Assembly (NCBI RefSeq): GCF_040807025.1
Contig: NC_090942.1
Location: 41,742,911-41,806,910, forward strand
Reading direction: 5' to 3'
Length of the DNA: 64,000 nt
DNA from: Struthio camelus
Lineage: Eukaryota; Chordata; Aves; Struthioniformes; Struthionidae
Below, piece by piece: positions 1-10,900 of the stretch; position 1 is the first letter of the stretch, and every line of letters begins with the position of its first letter. The position numbers and the translations under genes were made by a program. A model generated the notes under the pieces. The model was not told where the DNA came from. It made no database searches and was given only the letters and a program-made list of their open reading frames with translations.

Positions 1-70
1 AAAAAAAAAAAAAAAAAGAGGGGGCCTTGGGGGAGGGCGGAAGGGGGGGGAAGCTTCCCTAGCGCTGGGT

Positions 71-88
71 ATCCTGGGTAATGTAGTT
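71..88 (-). promoter_or_regulatory. ZNF143/SBS-like motif
   Basis: The minus strand reads AACTACATTACCCAGGAT, close to the ACTACA-TTCCCAGAATGC type element bound by ZNF143 at many housekeeping and bidirectional promoters. The assignment rests on consensus memory only. Confidence 0.5.
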
Positions 89-189
89 CTCCGCTGCAAG
101 GGAGGCCTTGACTTGATCGGCCTGTGAGGGAGGGGGCGGGGAAAAGCCGGTGGCTCAGCCTATAGCGGGGCGGCGGTGGGTGACAGGCG

Positions 190-194
190 CCAAT
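190..194 (+). promoter_or_regulatory. CCAAT box
   Basis: CCAAT in the context GGCGCCAATGGGAG, about 90 bp upstream of the THAP2-relic ATG and within the CpG island. This fits an NF-Y site in a TATA-less promoter. Confidence 0.4.
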
Positions 195-238
195 GGGAGG
201 CTGGTCCGCCATGTTGGTGAAAGGAGGCGAGTGGGAAG

Positions 239-250
239 GCCGCCATCTTG
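239..250 (+). promoter_or_regulatory. YY1 site
   Basis: GCCGCCATCTTG is an exact match to the usual YY1 promoter motif. It sits 31 bp upstream of the THAP2-relic ATG, the usual place for YY1 motifs just at or downstream of a transcription start. Confidence 0.6.
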
Positions 251-280
251 TGGAAGGGGAACGAGCTGTGTGAGGGAGGG

Positions 281-354
281 ATGGGCTGCGTGGCGGCGGC
301 GGCGGGGGGCTGTGCCGCTGGCTGCCGCAGGAGCGTCAGTAGCGTCTCCTCCCG
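281..354 (+). pseudogene. THAP2: THAP2 exon 1 relic
   Basis: ATG at 281 opens a frame beginning MGCVAAAAGGCAAGC. After a GC the next 14 codons align one for one with human THAP2 residues ending at Arg24, with many single-base codon differences. A GT at 355-356 follows CG, so splicing here would need an exon 2 starting with G, which matches the phase of the exon 2 relic. Human THAP2 has Cys5-x4-Cys10 as the first two zinc ligands. Here the cysteines are spaced x7 because the GCG run is expanded. The alignment is suggestive and not conclusive in such GC-rich sequence. Confidence 0.5.
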
Positions 355-1305
355 GTACTGTGCGGGGCAGCGGCAAGCACGGCGCTCCCGGGGCAGAGGG
401 CAGGGACTCCTCCCGGAGCGCTGAGGCGTGGGCGCCCCTTTCCCCCAGGCTCTGGCGCTCGCTGTAGCGCGGGGGAGGATGTCCACGGCCCTCTCTCCTG
501 CAGTGGGGAGCGTGTCCTGCTGCCCCCCAAATTGCTCACAGGTTTCTAAGGAAGGAAAAGCAGGTGGTGTCGTATCTGTCCCCAGCAGTTAGGCAGGTGT
601 CGTTAAATTGCTTGCTCCCTCCCAGTGGCTGAAATGCTGCTGTTGTAGAGGAAGGTTTCTGGCCTGTTACTGTGCAGAAGCTCAGATCAGCCTAATGGCA
701 TGGGAATGGAAAGTGAGCATCTGAGAGGGTAAAGCTAGGAGGAAAAACTCCCTTAGAACGGTATCATTTATTTTTATTGGATTTCTCTTAAGTTTGAGCA
801 CCCTGATGCCATCTCTCTCGGCATATCAGGAGTCCCACCTCCTGCCAGGGTGTTGTCAGGAGAGCAGTGATGGCATCCTTTGGCAGGAGGAGAAATCTTG
901 TTTTAAATAAGGCCTTCAGCTTTTGTAATTCAAACTGGTGTCTCATGGAAAAGTCACATGTCTTGACTTTTAGAAGTTCTAGCTCTGTTTCTGAGCATTT
1001 CTTCACAATGAGCGTGTGTGCTAAATGTCTTCACAGGCTTGCCAAATTCCTGAAACTTGGAGAAGGCTGCTGCCGTTTTGTGCTTTTTTGTAGAGTAAAT
1101 GGTGAAGGATTTATTCAGCAATAACGTGCTTCTTTCACTTTATTTCACTCTAGTTAGAATTCTCAACACAGGTTGTTTTGTTCATATCTCTTGTCACAGA
1201 ACCATCATGCTTCTTCCTGTTTATGGAAGCACTTGCACCAAAAATAAAATTCAGTATCATATGCTATGTTATTTCAAGTTTTTGTTTTCCTTCTTTTTCT
1301 CACGG

Positions 1306-1487
1306 GTGTCCTTTAGAACAAACAAGAAAAGAATGGATATACTTTGCAAAGTGCAAACATTTTATGCCAAACAAGCATTTATTTGCTCAAAACACTTTGC
1401 ATCTTCTTCTTCTGGCCTAACTGAGCAAACAAGATGATTTAGAATAGATGCTGTTCCAGTGACTTTTGACTTCATATAAAACTCGGG
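1306..1487 (+). pseudogene. THAP2: THAP2 exon 2 relic (zinc-finger exon), broken
   Basis: From 1307 the frame reads CPLEQTRKEW, matching human FPLDPKRRKEW with one codon missing. It runs to MPNKH at about 1378. The match then continues in another frame from about 1381 as ICSKHFASSSSGLTEQTR, a TGA stop at 1435-1437, then FRIDAVPVTFDFI and a TAA at 1477-1479. A good donor (GTAAGT) remains at 1488. The polypyrimidine tract before the exon is intact, but the expected AG is GG at 1304-1305, a single A-to-G change. Conservation of the KEW, CSKH and AVP boxes makes the identity firm. Confidence 0.88.
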
Positions 1488-1549
1488 GTAAGTTAATGGA
1501 ACGTGTACGTCGTATACTAAATTCTTCTGCATTTCTTCTATTTCAAGCA

Positions 1550-1798
1550 GAACGTGCCAATTCTATTAAAATGTACATGGAAGAATGAAGCAAATGAAAT
1601 GTTTGCTTTTATTTTGATAATCATCCATGATGTCACGGTAGTGTCCTGTCATGTGTCAGCGCTTCTGTTTAGATGGATGTTGCCTCTAGAAATTATGCTT
1701 AACAGGTGGCTCATGCCAACTAAACACCTCACATTACTAAGGACATCCACGAAGGGCTGGCAGATAAGACAGAACTTTCTGAGTATTTCCTGAAGCAG
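1550..1798 (+). pseudogene. THAP2: Probable THAP2 C-terminal exon relic
   Basis: A polypyrimidine tract ending in AG (about 1535-1549) is followed by sequence with scattered THAP2 matches in changing frames. One segment around 1670 resembles the RRWIKATCLVKN region but contains a stop. Another (1763-1798) reads DKTELSEYFLKQ and resembles human DKTLLSLNLKQ near the C-terminus. The single open frame through this region is not the THAP2 frame. Heavily decayed and only moderately supported. Confidence 0.4.
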
Positions 1799-3564
1799 AA
1801 GCTGGAGGTCGGGCAGGGTGTCGAAAACAGTACTAGATGTTTTTGTTTAGGCTGCTGTCCCAAGGCCTGTGTCTGAAATCTGATCAGCTGTAGTTATAAG
1901 CAAGCCTCAAGATCACTACACCTAAACTGCAGAAACTTCCCTTCCAATAGATGCTTATTTACTTGGGCATTCAGAGCTTTGCATATATATAATTTCAGTT
2001 TTGTTTGTACAGTTATGTTAATTTCTAAGCGTCTTTGCACACTGGTAGGATGTGAATGTCATCATCTTTCAAAGTGAAAAGGAAAGCTTATAAAACTCTT
2101 AGGTGTTGGAGAGAAGCAGCAGTACTATGTTAACTGTGAAGTTAACCTGATCTACGTGTTCCTTTATATTCAATTCACTGGTTCTGTATGGTTGCCCAGA
2201 GTTCATCCAACAAGTGCCCTGAAGTTAGGTGATGCTATGTCATCTATATTACGGATTTCTAGCCCAGAAGTACTTAACCATTTACAAAAGTACAGTTTCT
2301 GAGAATCTTTTAAGTGTTTTGGAGGTCTTGTGCTATCATCCGGATGTTTTATTTCAGTCATTTGATACTGCCGGCTTTTTCCTCTAGTCCAGTGTTATCA
2401 GGCAAGCAATGTCGTTATGTTTGAACTCTGAGGAAGAAGAAGATTCATCAACTGAATTCATTAGTGCTGATAAATAAGGGAATTGACAGAGTTAAATTCT
2501 TCCCTGAAAAGTGTGTAAAATGGCTTGTGTAAACAGAGTGCGTTGATCTGATGTGTTTGGTACCGACGCGTTTGTAAAGTCCGTGAACGTTTGAAAAGTT
2601 GGGAAAGGGCTGCTACTCAACAGAAAAAATAAGAAACTTCCATATTTCTCCCATAGGTAATAGATGAGGTTTCATTGCGGATACCATAAGTCACTTTGTA
2701 ACTTTAAAACTAAAAGGCCAAAGTAAAGAAATTTCATCTTGGCTGTATTTGACTTTATGCCTTTAAAAGACATCTCAGATTGCTGCTGGAGCAGAGGTTT
2801 TTGCGTTAAACGCCGAATGTCTTTTCAGCAAAGTGCAATGGATTAAGAAAATGTATATCTTTTGAACTGGAATGTAAACTCTGATTTGTTTTTGATCACG
2901 TGTTCCCTAAGTATTGTCTGCACCTCTAGACATGGGCAAAAAAGTATCGCAGAAATAGTGTATCTGTTTGTGAAAAATGTTACTTGAGTTACTGACAAAA
3001 AAGTATATCTGCAGCTACGATTGACTGAATTGAAAGATATCTCCATGAGCTCTTCATGAGACTAAATAGCAAAGATCACTGGTGATGTTTACATACGTAG
3101 TGTAGCTAGTGCAACTAAGACTCATTTACATATTTTACAAATCTGAATTACGACAGCTAGTGCAGCAAGCATAATCTTGAGTTTTCTGTTAAAATTTTAA
3201 ATGTCTCTGACATAAGAAAGTATCATATTCTCATGTACATAAGCAAAATGCCTTGACATGGTTAAATTTTGAGCCAGTTGCCCAACTTCAAATACAGTCC
3301 ATGTCTGAAGTTACCTAGCTATGATAGACTTAGTTTTGTCCTGGCATTGGAAAGAAGCATACGAAAAGTGATATCCCCTTGGTCAGTGTGAAGACGCAGG
3401 TAAATGAAGATTACTGCTTCCTTCTCCCACTTCCTCGCTGATGAGATATTTGTTTCTTTATTGTTAGACTCTAAACTCTTTGCAATTGAAAGATCCTTGC
3501 TTAACAAAATAGGAGCAGGTGTAAGCTATATTATCTGACTAACCTCTAAAGCAAAGTATAGAAA

Positions 3565-3700
3565 TAGGCTTTGGAGCACAGACTGGAACCCAGGACTCCC
3601 TCTTCCAGCATAACCAACGGAAAGCCCCAGTACCCAACAGCAGAGTTCAGGACTCCATACTGAGAGCCAGACACCTACCTTTTAAGTACTGAGGGATGGA
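3565..3700. repeat. Possible ancient repeat fragment
   Basis: The phrase GGAACCCAGGACTCCC and the surrounding sequence resemble segments seen in old amniote interspersed repeats. The match is short and diverged, so the family cannot be named from the sequence alone. Confidence 0.2.
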
Positions 3701-4966
3701 AAAGGCCAGGATTTGATCTGTGTCCCAAGCTGCTTATCCAAAACCAAAAATTAATAGTGGAATTAGTGGTCTCCAATGACATCTTTGCTTTAAGTGATCT
3801 ATGCCTCATTTCTGGTCAAGAAAATATGTTTTAAAAAAATCTGTTTCTCAGTGCTTGAGACAAAAATTAGTAGTGGGTTTACCACGTAAATTAAACAGTT
3901 ACAAGTAAAATAGAATCTTGTTTTTCAGAAACATAATCTCAGTTGTAAGGAATGGGCCACATTTTGGAAAATGAAAGATGCTGTCTTTCAGTACTATAAC
4001 ATCTAACTGAGGCTAATTATGGACTATTTTTGTTCTTTCACCGCTTTGTAAGCGTTAATTACAATTGCCTGATACCAATAGAAATAAAACTGAATCAAAC
4101 CAAATAAATTAATTCATTTTGCATTAAATTGACTACATAAACGATACACACAGATTATGCATGTATTACTAGTTAATGCTTATTCATATTGTCTGTTTTC
4201 TCAACTGAAACTTATAGCAGGTTGAACTATAACAACTTGTATATGACCCTACGCTAAACCTTTCTAGAACTAAGGGACTTGTATGCCTCTTACTTTCGTT
4301 TGTCCTGGCACTCAAGTGATTAGCTGTGATCTTAAGTATTGAGGACTCTATGTTAATAATGAAATTTGCCATTTCTGCCGAAGTTTTAGTACCTTCAACC
4401 AACCAGCTTCTAGTAGTGTCCCATATGTTAGAGAACTTTTCGTTACTAGTTATCTTTAGGAGCTCGGATCTGAATGTTATCTAGTGGAACTCTAAGATCA
4501 GTTTTCAGGAGGGGGGGGGGAAAAAAAAGCTTTTCTGTGTGATAGTATTGCCTCTGGAAGAGTTCTGGGGTTCCTTAACTGGAAGGGAGAAATCTAAAGA
4601 TCTTTTGTCAAAGGCTTTAGGGTTTGAATTTCTAGGCAGTATCTGCAGATACTTTGCTCAGAAAGACTGGAATGATTTTTAGCTTGCCTAGGCTTTACAA
4701 CTAAATCAGTAGCTGACATAAGAAAAATTAAACACATAAGAGTTCGCATAGTCGATCAGACTCACAGGTGGGAGGCTCAAATAGTTAATGTAAAAGCAGT
4801 TTCAAGACTGTTGGGCTGAAGTCTCAAACAGAAAAATGCAAAATATATTTTAAAAAATCTACCGAAATAATCAAGGATGTTAAAAGTATTCACCTTTTAT
4901 TTATGTCTTAGGATTTCTCCTCAGAGGATTTTGCTTGAATTCAAGTCTTTTTCCTTTCTGCGTTCC

Positions 4967-4992
4967 TATTATCCAATGTTTATTGGATAATA
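4967..4992. repeat. Perfect inverted repeat, 11-bp stem and 4-nt loop
   Basis: Arms TATTATCCAAT and ATTGGATAATA flank GTTT. Each arm carries a CCAAT/ATTGG pentamer. No gene or promoter context is apparent. Confidence 0.7.
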
Positions 4993-7900
4993 AAGAAAAA
5001 ATATCTAATGTGGCAAGACTTGGCACTATAAGATAACCTCCTAGAATCCTGTTGTTATGGTGATGTCCTAGACTTCGCAAAACTGAAGTAGCTCAGATCT
5101 GTGCAGAACACCAAGTTTCATTTATTTTTGTTATGATGATGCTAGAGAATAAATACAACCTCTTTTCACAGATTAAGAATGCATCTAATTTTTTGCATAG
5201 TCAGTCAAAAATACAGTCTTTGCTGAGATAAAAACTATGGTACCTGAGAGTGTTTTGGGCACTCTACAACTTCAGTACCAATTTATGACACTGGGTGGAT
5301 CTCTGAAGTCATAAGAACAAGAGAATAAATCTTTTGACACCGTCTTGGCATGAGAACAGTGGGCTGCGCTCCATCCTGTTTGTCAGCTTCTTGATTTCTC
5401 CATTCTTGATCTGCCTCATGACAAGATGATTTGCTGTGGTGGCACTTTACTCTTTGTGACTGAAAGAGCGTGAATAATTTATCAAGGCAGAGCAGCAGAA
5501 TACACAAATATTCCTTCTGATCAGATACTTCAGCTGTTGAAAATATTGGGAATCTGCAATTATTTGCCATTAGGACTTAGGCTCATCCTGCTTTTGAATT
5601 ACTTTTTCTGCACCAGGTCTACTGAATCTGGACTGAACAGAAGTCTTGAAAGAAGGTAAGGAGCATTTCTGCGTAACTTTTGAGTGCACATGATGATAGC
5701 CACCTTTTCTAGCTAAACATGCCTTCCTTACTCTGTAGTTTTGTTTTTCCAAGGAAGTCTTCACGTTTCTCACATAATCATCCAGCTTCTAAAGTGAAGA
5801 AATCTTCAGCTCCTTGGCAGCGTTTAAAGTTAGATGTGCAGCTGTTTGTCCTGGAAAAAACAGGCCTAAAGTGCTGCATTAATAAAACCAGAAGTGTTGT
5901 ATTTGAATAAGTAAAGTATTTAGTGATGCAAAAATTGTGCACTATTAAAAGCATATCTCTGGAAAACCAGCTTGTTGGCCACAGAGAGTTTGCTGTTTTC
6001 ATCTATATGCCAAATGTTGTTAAATCTCTGGTGCATTTAACAAGTGAATGATACTCAAATAGTATTTATTTGAAGAGAAATATTAATGTGGTTTAACAGT
6101 GAACTCTAAACAGCTCTCCAGATACAATGTAACATACAATTTTTCACATAGAGCCTTAAAAATACATATTTACAGTCTACTGCAAATCTAAGAATGATAT
6201 AGTTTTGAACTTACATTATGAACTTTCTATCTTTATAATAATGCTGCGGTAGATATAAGAAAAATAATATCCTTTGCAAAGATGTCACACACCAGTGCGG
6301 TCTGTAGTAGGTTTTTAACAAGCTACTATTAATGTGTAGGGTCCTCTGTGTCCTGAGACCAAATTAATCCAAGGCTTCTAGAATTGATGAAATGTGTGGA
6401 AGGTTCCATACTGCTGCAAACCTGAATTAAGGTACGCTCCTCAGCTAGTAATTCCCTCAAGAACTTAACTGTGAAAGAAACCGTAAAGTAATAGAGATAA
6501 GCATTGAAGCATGGTTTTGTCATTTATTCTATTACAGAATCCAGAGACTCTGGTTAGGGCCCGCTGCATGTTTGACAAATGTTTAATAAAGTGTGTATGT
6601 GAAAGAACTGGCAGATCATCTGGTTTTATGTTGTTCTTTATTCAATTTCCCATGTGGCCCTGAACAAGACATTTACTAATATTATTTCCCTCCCTTAAGC
6701 TTGCCAAAATGTAATGTTTGTGAAGTTTTTTAACCTCTTATGATGGAAGTGCTATAGAAATGCAAAGTATTTGTTCAAAGAGAAATTCAGATTGCTTTTG
6801 ATACTTCATTTTCTGCTAACACCAACTTTTGGTAACCTAAAAAAGTGCTTGGAAGGTGATTTAAGAGCAATTTTACATGCTTTACTAGATTTTAAATGAT
6901 GGATTATAAATTTAAACTAAAAATATATAACTTCAGAAAGATTTGAAAGCTATTTTTCTGTACTTAACTTGTTAGCCCTGAATGTAGTACATATGCAGTA
7001 ACTTCTGTTCTGCCTCTAATCTTAATCGGCTGTAACAAATACAAATGAAGACCACGTTAAATAATGAATGGAGTGAAGCAATGACTACTTTCTTTCTTCT
7101 ATCAGAACTACCAGGAACATGTCAGTATTCATCGTATGGTTCAACTGAAATGAATGACTTTACCACTAGAAATACGAATTGTATCACTTTCATCCCAAAG
7201 CAGTCCAAATTTCAATGACTTACGCAACCAAAGCAATATGAACTAGCAGGGACAGTGCCTTAGTCATCTGTTCTTTGACATCTGTCTTCTCTGTTTATCA
7301 GTATGATAAAGGCTGACTTTGTAGCTCATACAGCCCATTCTTCCTCTGGTTTAAAGGAGATATCTCTACAAGGCAGAGATAACCCAAAACCCAGTCGTTT
7401 TGTGCTTTACCACTGTGAAAACATTTGATTCTAATAAAAGAAATACTACTTCTCATGATTCTTTCTCAAAAGCAATTAAAAAAATTGTCAAATGGAAATT
7501 TAGTAACAAACAGCAAAAATGTAGAGACAGGAAGATAAGTAGGGTCAATCTCTCCTTTAACGACAGATACAAATCTTTCCACAAAACACCGTTTCACATT
7601 GCAAGCCTGCTTATAAAATAATAATTAGTGAGGAAGACACATCAGTTTGACTGTGTTAACAGCATCAGCCTTGAGTTTTGGGGTCAGAGCTGCCCATTGT
7701 TTTAATACACAACATCTTCACTGAGTTGAGTGGTATTACATGAGTGTACAGCCATAAAGGGTTTCCCCCCTTTTTGTTCAGCAGCAGTCATCCATCCCAG
7801 AGCTCATGTGTGTCTCTGTTTTATTACAAAAGCATCCCAGCCTACTTGACGTGGAAAGGGCAATTAGAGGACTACATTCACTATAGCTTAAAGCAACTGA

Positions 7901-10900
7901 AATAATGTTGAAAAAAGGAGTAGGAGAAGGAGACAGGAAGTCATGTTCTCCCTGGACCCTTAGCAAGTAAAGTGCTACCACCTGTTGATTATACTGGCAA
8001 TGCATTGTATAAGATTAGTGCTGTTTTATTTCAGACGCAGATAAAGCGATGACAAGCAGCTGCTTGAAAAGTCCTAGGTAAAAGCTATTCACTTAGACAC
8101 TGCATGTTGGTACTTTAGCCACTGTTTAAGGAAGGTAGAGTTGACCATCCTGTTAAGGAGATTATTTCTGAAATGTAAGTTTATATATTTCCCTGTTGAT
8201 CTTCGTCTTCCAGTGGCTTGCAAGCTCGTGTACTTTTTTAACCCTCCAGGGTGAAACATAAATATAACAAATAGTTGGACTGGACAGCCTAGGCTTCTCT
8301 ACCAGGAAAAAATGTTGAGGAATTTTACAATTGTTTTTTTCCCCCTTTGGAAAGTGTTGGTGTGCTAAAGTCAGATCATAATAGTTTTGGTTAATTTTTT
8401 ATAGGGAAGCTCCTAGAATCAGGATGGAATGTGGACAAAACTCATGTAATAGAACATCCCTTAGATGTTCCTTAGATCATCCCTTAGGACAGCCAGTACT
8501 CTTATGTCAGTTAAAAATAGTAAACTCAATTTAATCCTTGTTCTGCCCTGTCCTTTAAAGGCTAGTGAAGACCAGTAAACCTTGGTCTTACACGTTTCCA
8601 ATGATTTCCAAGCCATTAAATCATTTGGAAGTGAAGGCAACTTCTTCTTGTTGTTGAAACTTACATGTCTCCAGCCAATAATGCATTTTCAGTTTTACCA
8701 AGGTAAACATAAAATCGCTTTCCAAGTTCAGTTCATTTGATACTGCTGACAAAAAGACTAAAAAGAGAGGTTTCTTCTGCTTTCATTTAAGTTTGAAAAA
8801 CGGTGTTGCGCTATGTTTGGGCAACCATTTTGTGTATTTCTTTGCCTTAGATTCTTTTTTTACCTGAAACCATCAATTTTCTTTATATTATATAAAGATC
8901 CAGCACACCAGTGTCATAGCACCCATCTGCCCCGCCTCTGGACTGCATTTCCCAGGATTCTCCCCTTAAAAGACTGCAGCTTACATCCTCACAGATATTC
9001 AAACACCCTCTTCCAACTGAAGTCAATAGCAGCGTGGCAAACCTGTAAGAATTCAGGCCTAACCCCAATAATCTATATAACAGTGTTTTTCATTAAGAAC
9101 ATATTCTGTATCTAGATCTAGGTTGGGTCATCCCCCCCTCCCCTGCTATCTAACAAGTAATTTTAACAACAGAAAAAATTTATGCATCTTAAATCTTGAG
9201 CGTTATTTACCAGTAGGTTCGCCTCCCCAATTCTGCTAAGCACTATACAGACAAATACGGCATTATTCTTTTGCTAACATCTTAAGTCTAAGAGCCTGGT
9301 CTACGTATAAAAATCTAAGTATATGTGCAGAGTTCCATCAGTTCTACACAGTCTGCCTAAACAGACGAAACTGATTTGAATCATTAGGTATGACAAGTTA
9401 CACCCACTGGTGCTAAGACAGTAGAAGGATGTATGTTTTCACAGGCTAAAAATGTATGTATTTTAATGATTCTGAATCATTTCAAAGTTATCTAAAAGCC
9501 AGACATTCCTGTTCCCTTGCATAGCTATTATCCTGTCAACACAGGCTATGCTCTACATAGCAAGATGATTCAGAACAGTATTGCAGTTTTGGAGCCAGTC
9601 CTGTGGTTGTTCTTATTTACCACATGCTGTTGTTCATTTCCGAAAGCAATTTTGGTGTGCAGGAGATAATTCCTCTCGGAGGAACCTAATCTGTTCCCCC
9701 CCCAAATGCCCTCCAACCCCTAAGGGTTGTGACCCCCCCAGGCGGACCATGCCATCCCAAAGACCTGCAGCATGAACCTAACACATGTCAGCGGGAGGCT
9801 TTCAAGCGGGGGAGAGCTCTCAAACACCTGAAGTCATCTGATGCTCTACAGAGAGCCAAAAAGAGGCACAGTGAAAGGGCTTTCCTAGGAAAGTTTTTGT
9901 ACATGAGTAACGGCAATTTGGGCACCCCCCTTCCAGAGGGACCCGGAGAAAAGCATGCAGACTATCTTCCTTTCAGAAAGTTTCAATCTACAAGTGTAGT
10001 AGAGGTTTGCAGCGCTGAAGTTATATCCCGTACAAAATAAACTCCCCAGATCAAATATACTGGAGATACGAGAAGCCTGAACACGCAACTGCTTTCAAAC
10101 TATTGATCCTTTCCTATTTCACTGAGTTACTTGCTAAAGTAGACAGAGACATAGTAGAAAGTAGGTTAAATAATAAATTTCTACCATTAGAAAAAGGCAA
10201 TTTCGTGGATCATGTGGATATAGAAAGTTACCCTGGAATATAAAACTGTCTCTGGGCAGATCATGCCTTAGTAAAGTCTGCCCAACTGAGGAAATGTGAG
10301 AAAAAAAGGAGAAGAGCGCTACCTCCAGAAGTACCCAGAATCCTCCTCAAAGATCAGCTAGTTTCCTCTAATCAAAGGGACTGAAATAAATTCATCACTA
10401 CCATCAACTGTAAGCTTACAGACAATTAAAAATCCTCTCAATAGCATTTGTCAGTTTGGAAGCATTCATTATATTTGTAATGTATAAAATGAAAGCGTAA
10501 AAAATCTTTTGTTGCTTACAGTTCCCAGATCATCAGTGATCAAGTCAGGGAACAGGACTGAACCAGCAAAGCATTTTATCATAAACCAGTGGGACTAACA
10601 TGGTTAGAGGCAGCTATTTGCAGAAGTTTGCTAAACTGTGATAATAAATTGATAGAGAATCACGGGGTCTTTCCCTACATCACACCTTCTAACAGTCATT
10701 TCTATTAGTACTAAAATGTGTTTGCAGGCTTTAAAAAAACCTCAATCCTTGCTCTGGTTGGAGATGGAGTGGGGGAGAAAGTGATTCTGTCTGGGGAAAG
10801 TTCATTATTGGGCAACATACCAAGTATACAAGATGCTTAACTTGAAATAAAATTCATACTTGTTAAAATTTGGCGTGCCCAGTGAAATACCAAATCAATT

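Larger units (their letters stand above)
60..560. promoter_or_regulatory. CpG island, probable bidirectional ZFC3H1/THAP2 promoter
   Basis: GC-rich, CpG-dense segment against an AT-rich background. It holds a ZNF143-like site on the minus strand (71-88), an Sp1-type G-rich box (132-141), a CCAAT box (190-194) and a perfect YY1-type site (239-250). The first recognisable coding relic to its right is THAP2 exon 1. In mammals ZFC3H1 is transcribed away from THAP2 from this kind of island, so a leftward ZFC3H1 promoter is inferred. No ZFC3H1 coding sequence is visible inside the window. Confidence 0.65.
281..1798 (+). pseudogene. THAP2: THAP2 pseudogene, three exon remnants in syntenic position
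   Basis: Remnant of the THAP-domain (C2CH zinc finger) gene THAP2, which in mammals lies between ZFC3H1 and TMEM19. Exon 1 relic is at 281-354, exon 2 at 1306-1487 and a probable C-terminal exon at about 1550-1798. Exon 2 is the decisive piece. It keeps RKEW, the CSKHF zinc-ligand block and a DAVPVTFDF version of the THAP AVPxxF box. The open frame is destroyed: the acceptor dinucleotide reads GG, there is a frameshift at about 1379-1380, and stops lie at 1435-1437 and 1477-1479. Introns are still present, so this is decay in place and not a processed retrocopy. Human THAP2 was recalled from memory. An alternative, use of other exons or frames to keep a shortened protein, looks unlikely because the zinc-finger exon itself is broken. 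Confidence 0.8.

Noticed and set aside
1-17. A17 run at the left edge as a retroposon tail
   Set aside because: Only the edge is visible, so no element body can be assigned. It could equally be simple sequence.
1554-1793. 79-codon ORF as a real gene or intact THAP2 exon 3
   Set aside because: The open frame is not the one with THAP2 similarity. Matches occur in other, interrupted frames.
5283-6002. Three consecutive minus-strand ORFs (95, 67 and 74 codons) as a gene
   Set aside because: No domain recognised, no consistent splice sites linking them, and ordinary AT-rich composition. Likely chance.
9581-10040. Overlapping plus-strand ORFs (64 and 103 codons)
   Set aside because: No recognised similarity. 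The C-rich runs near 9699-9740 suppress stops locally.
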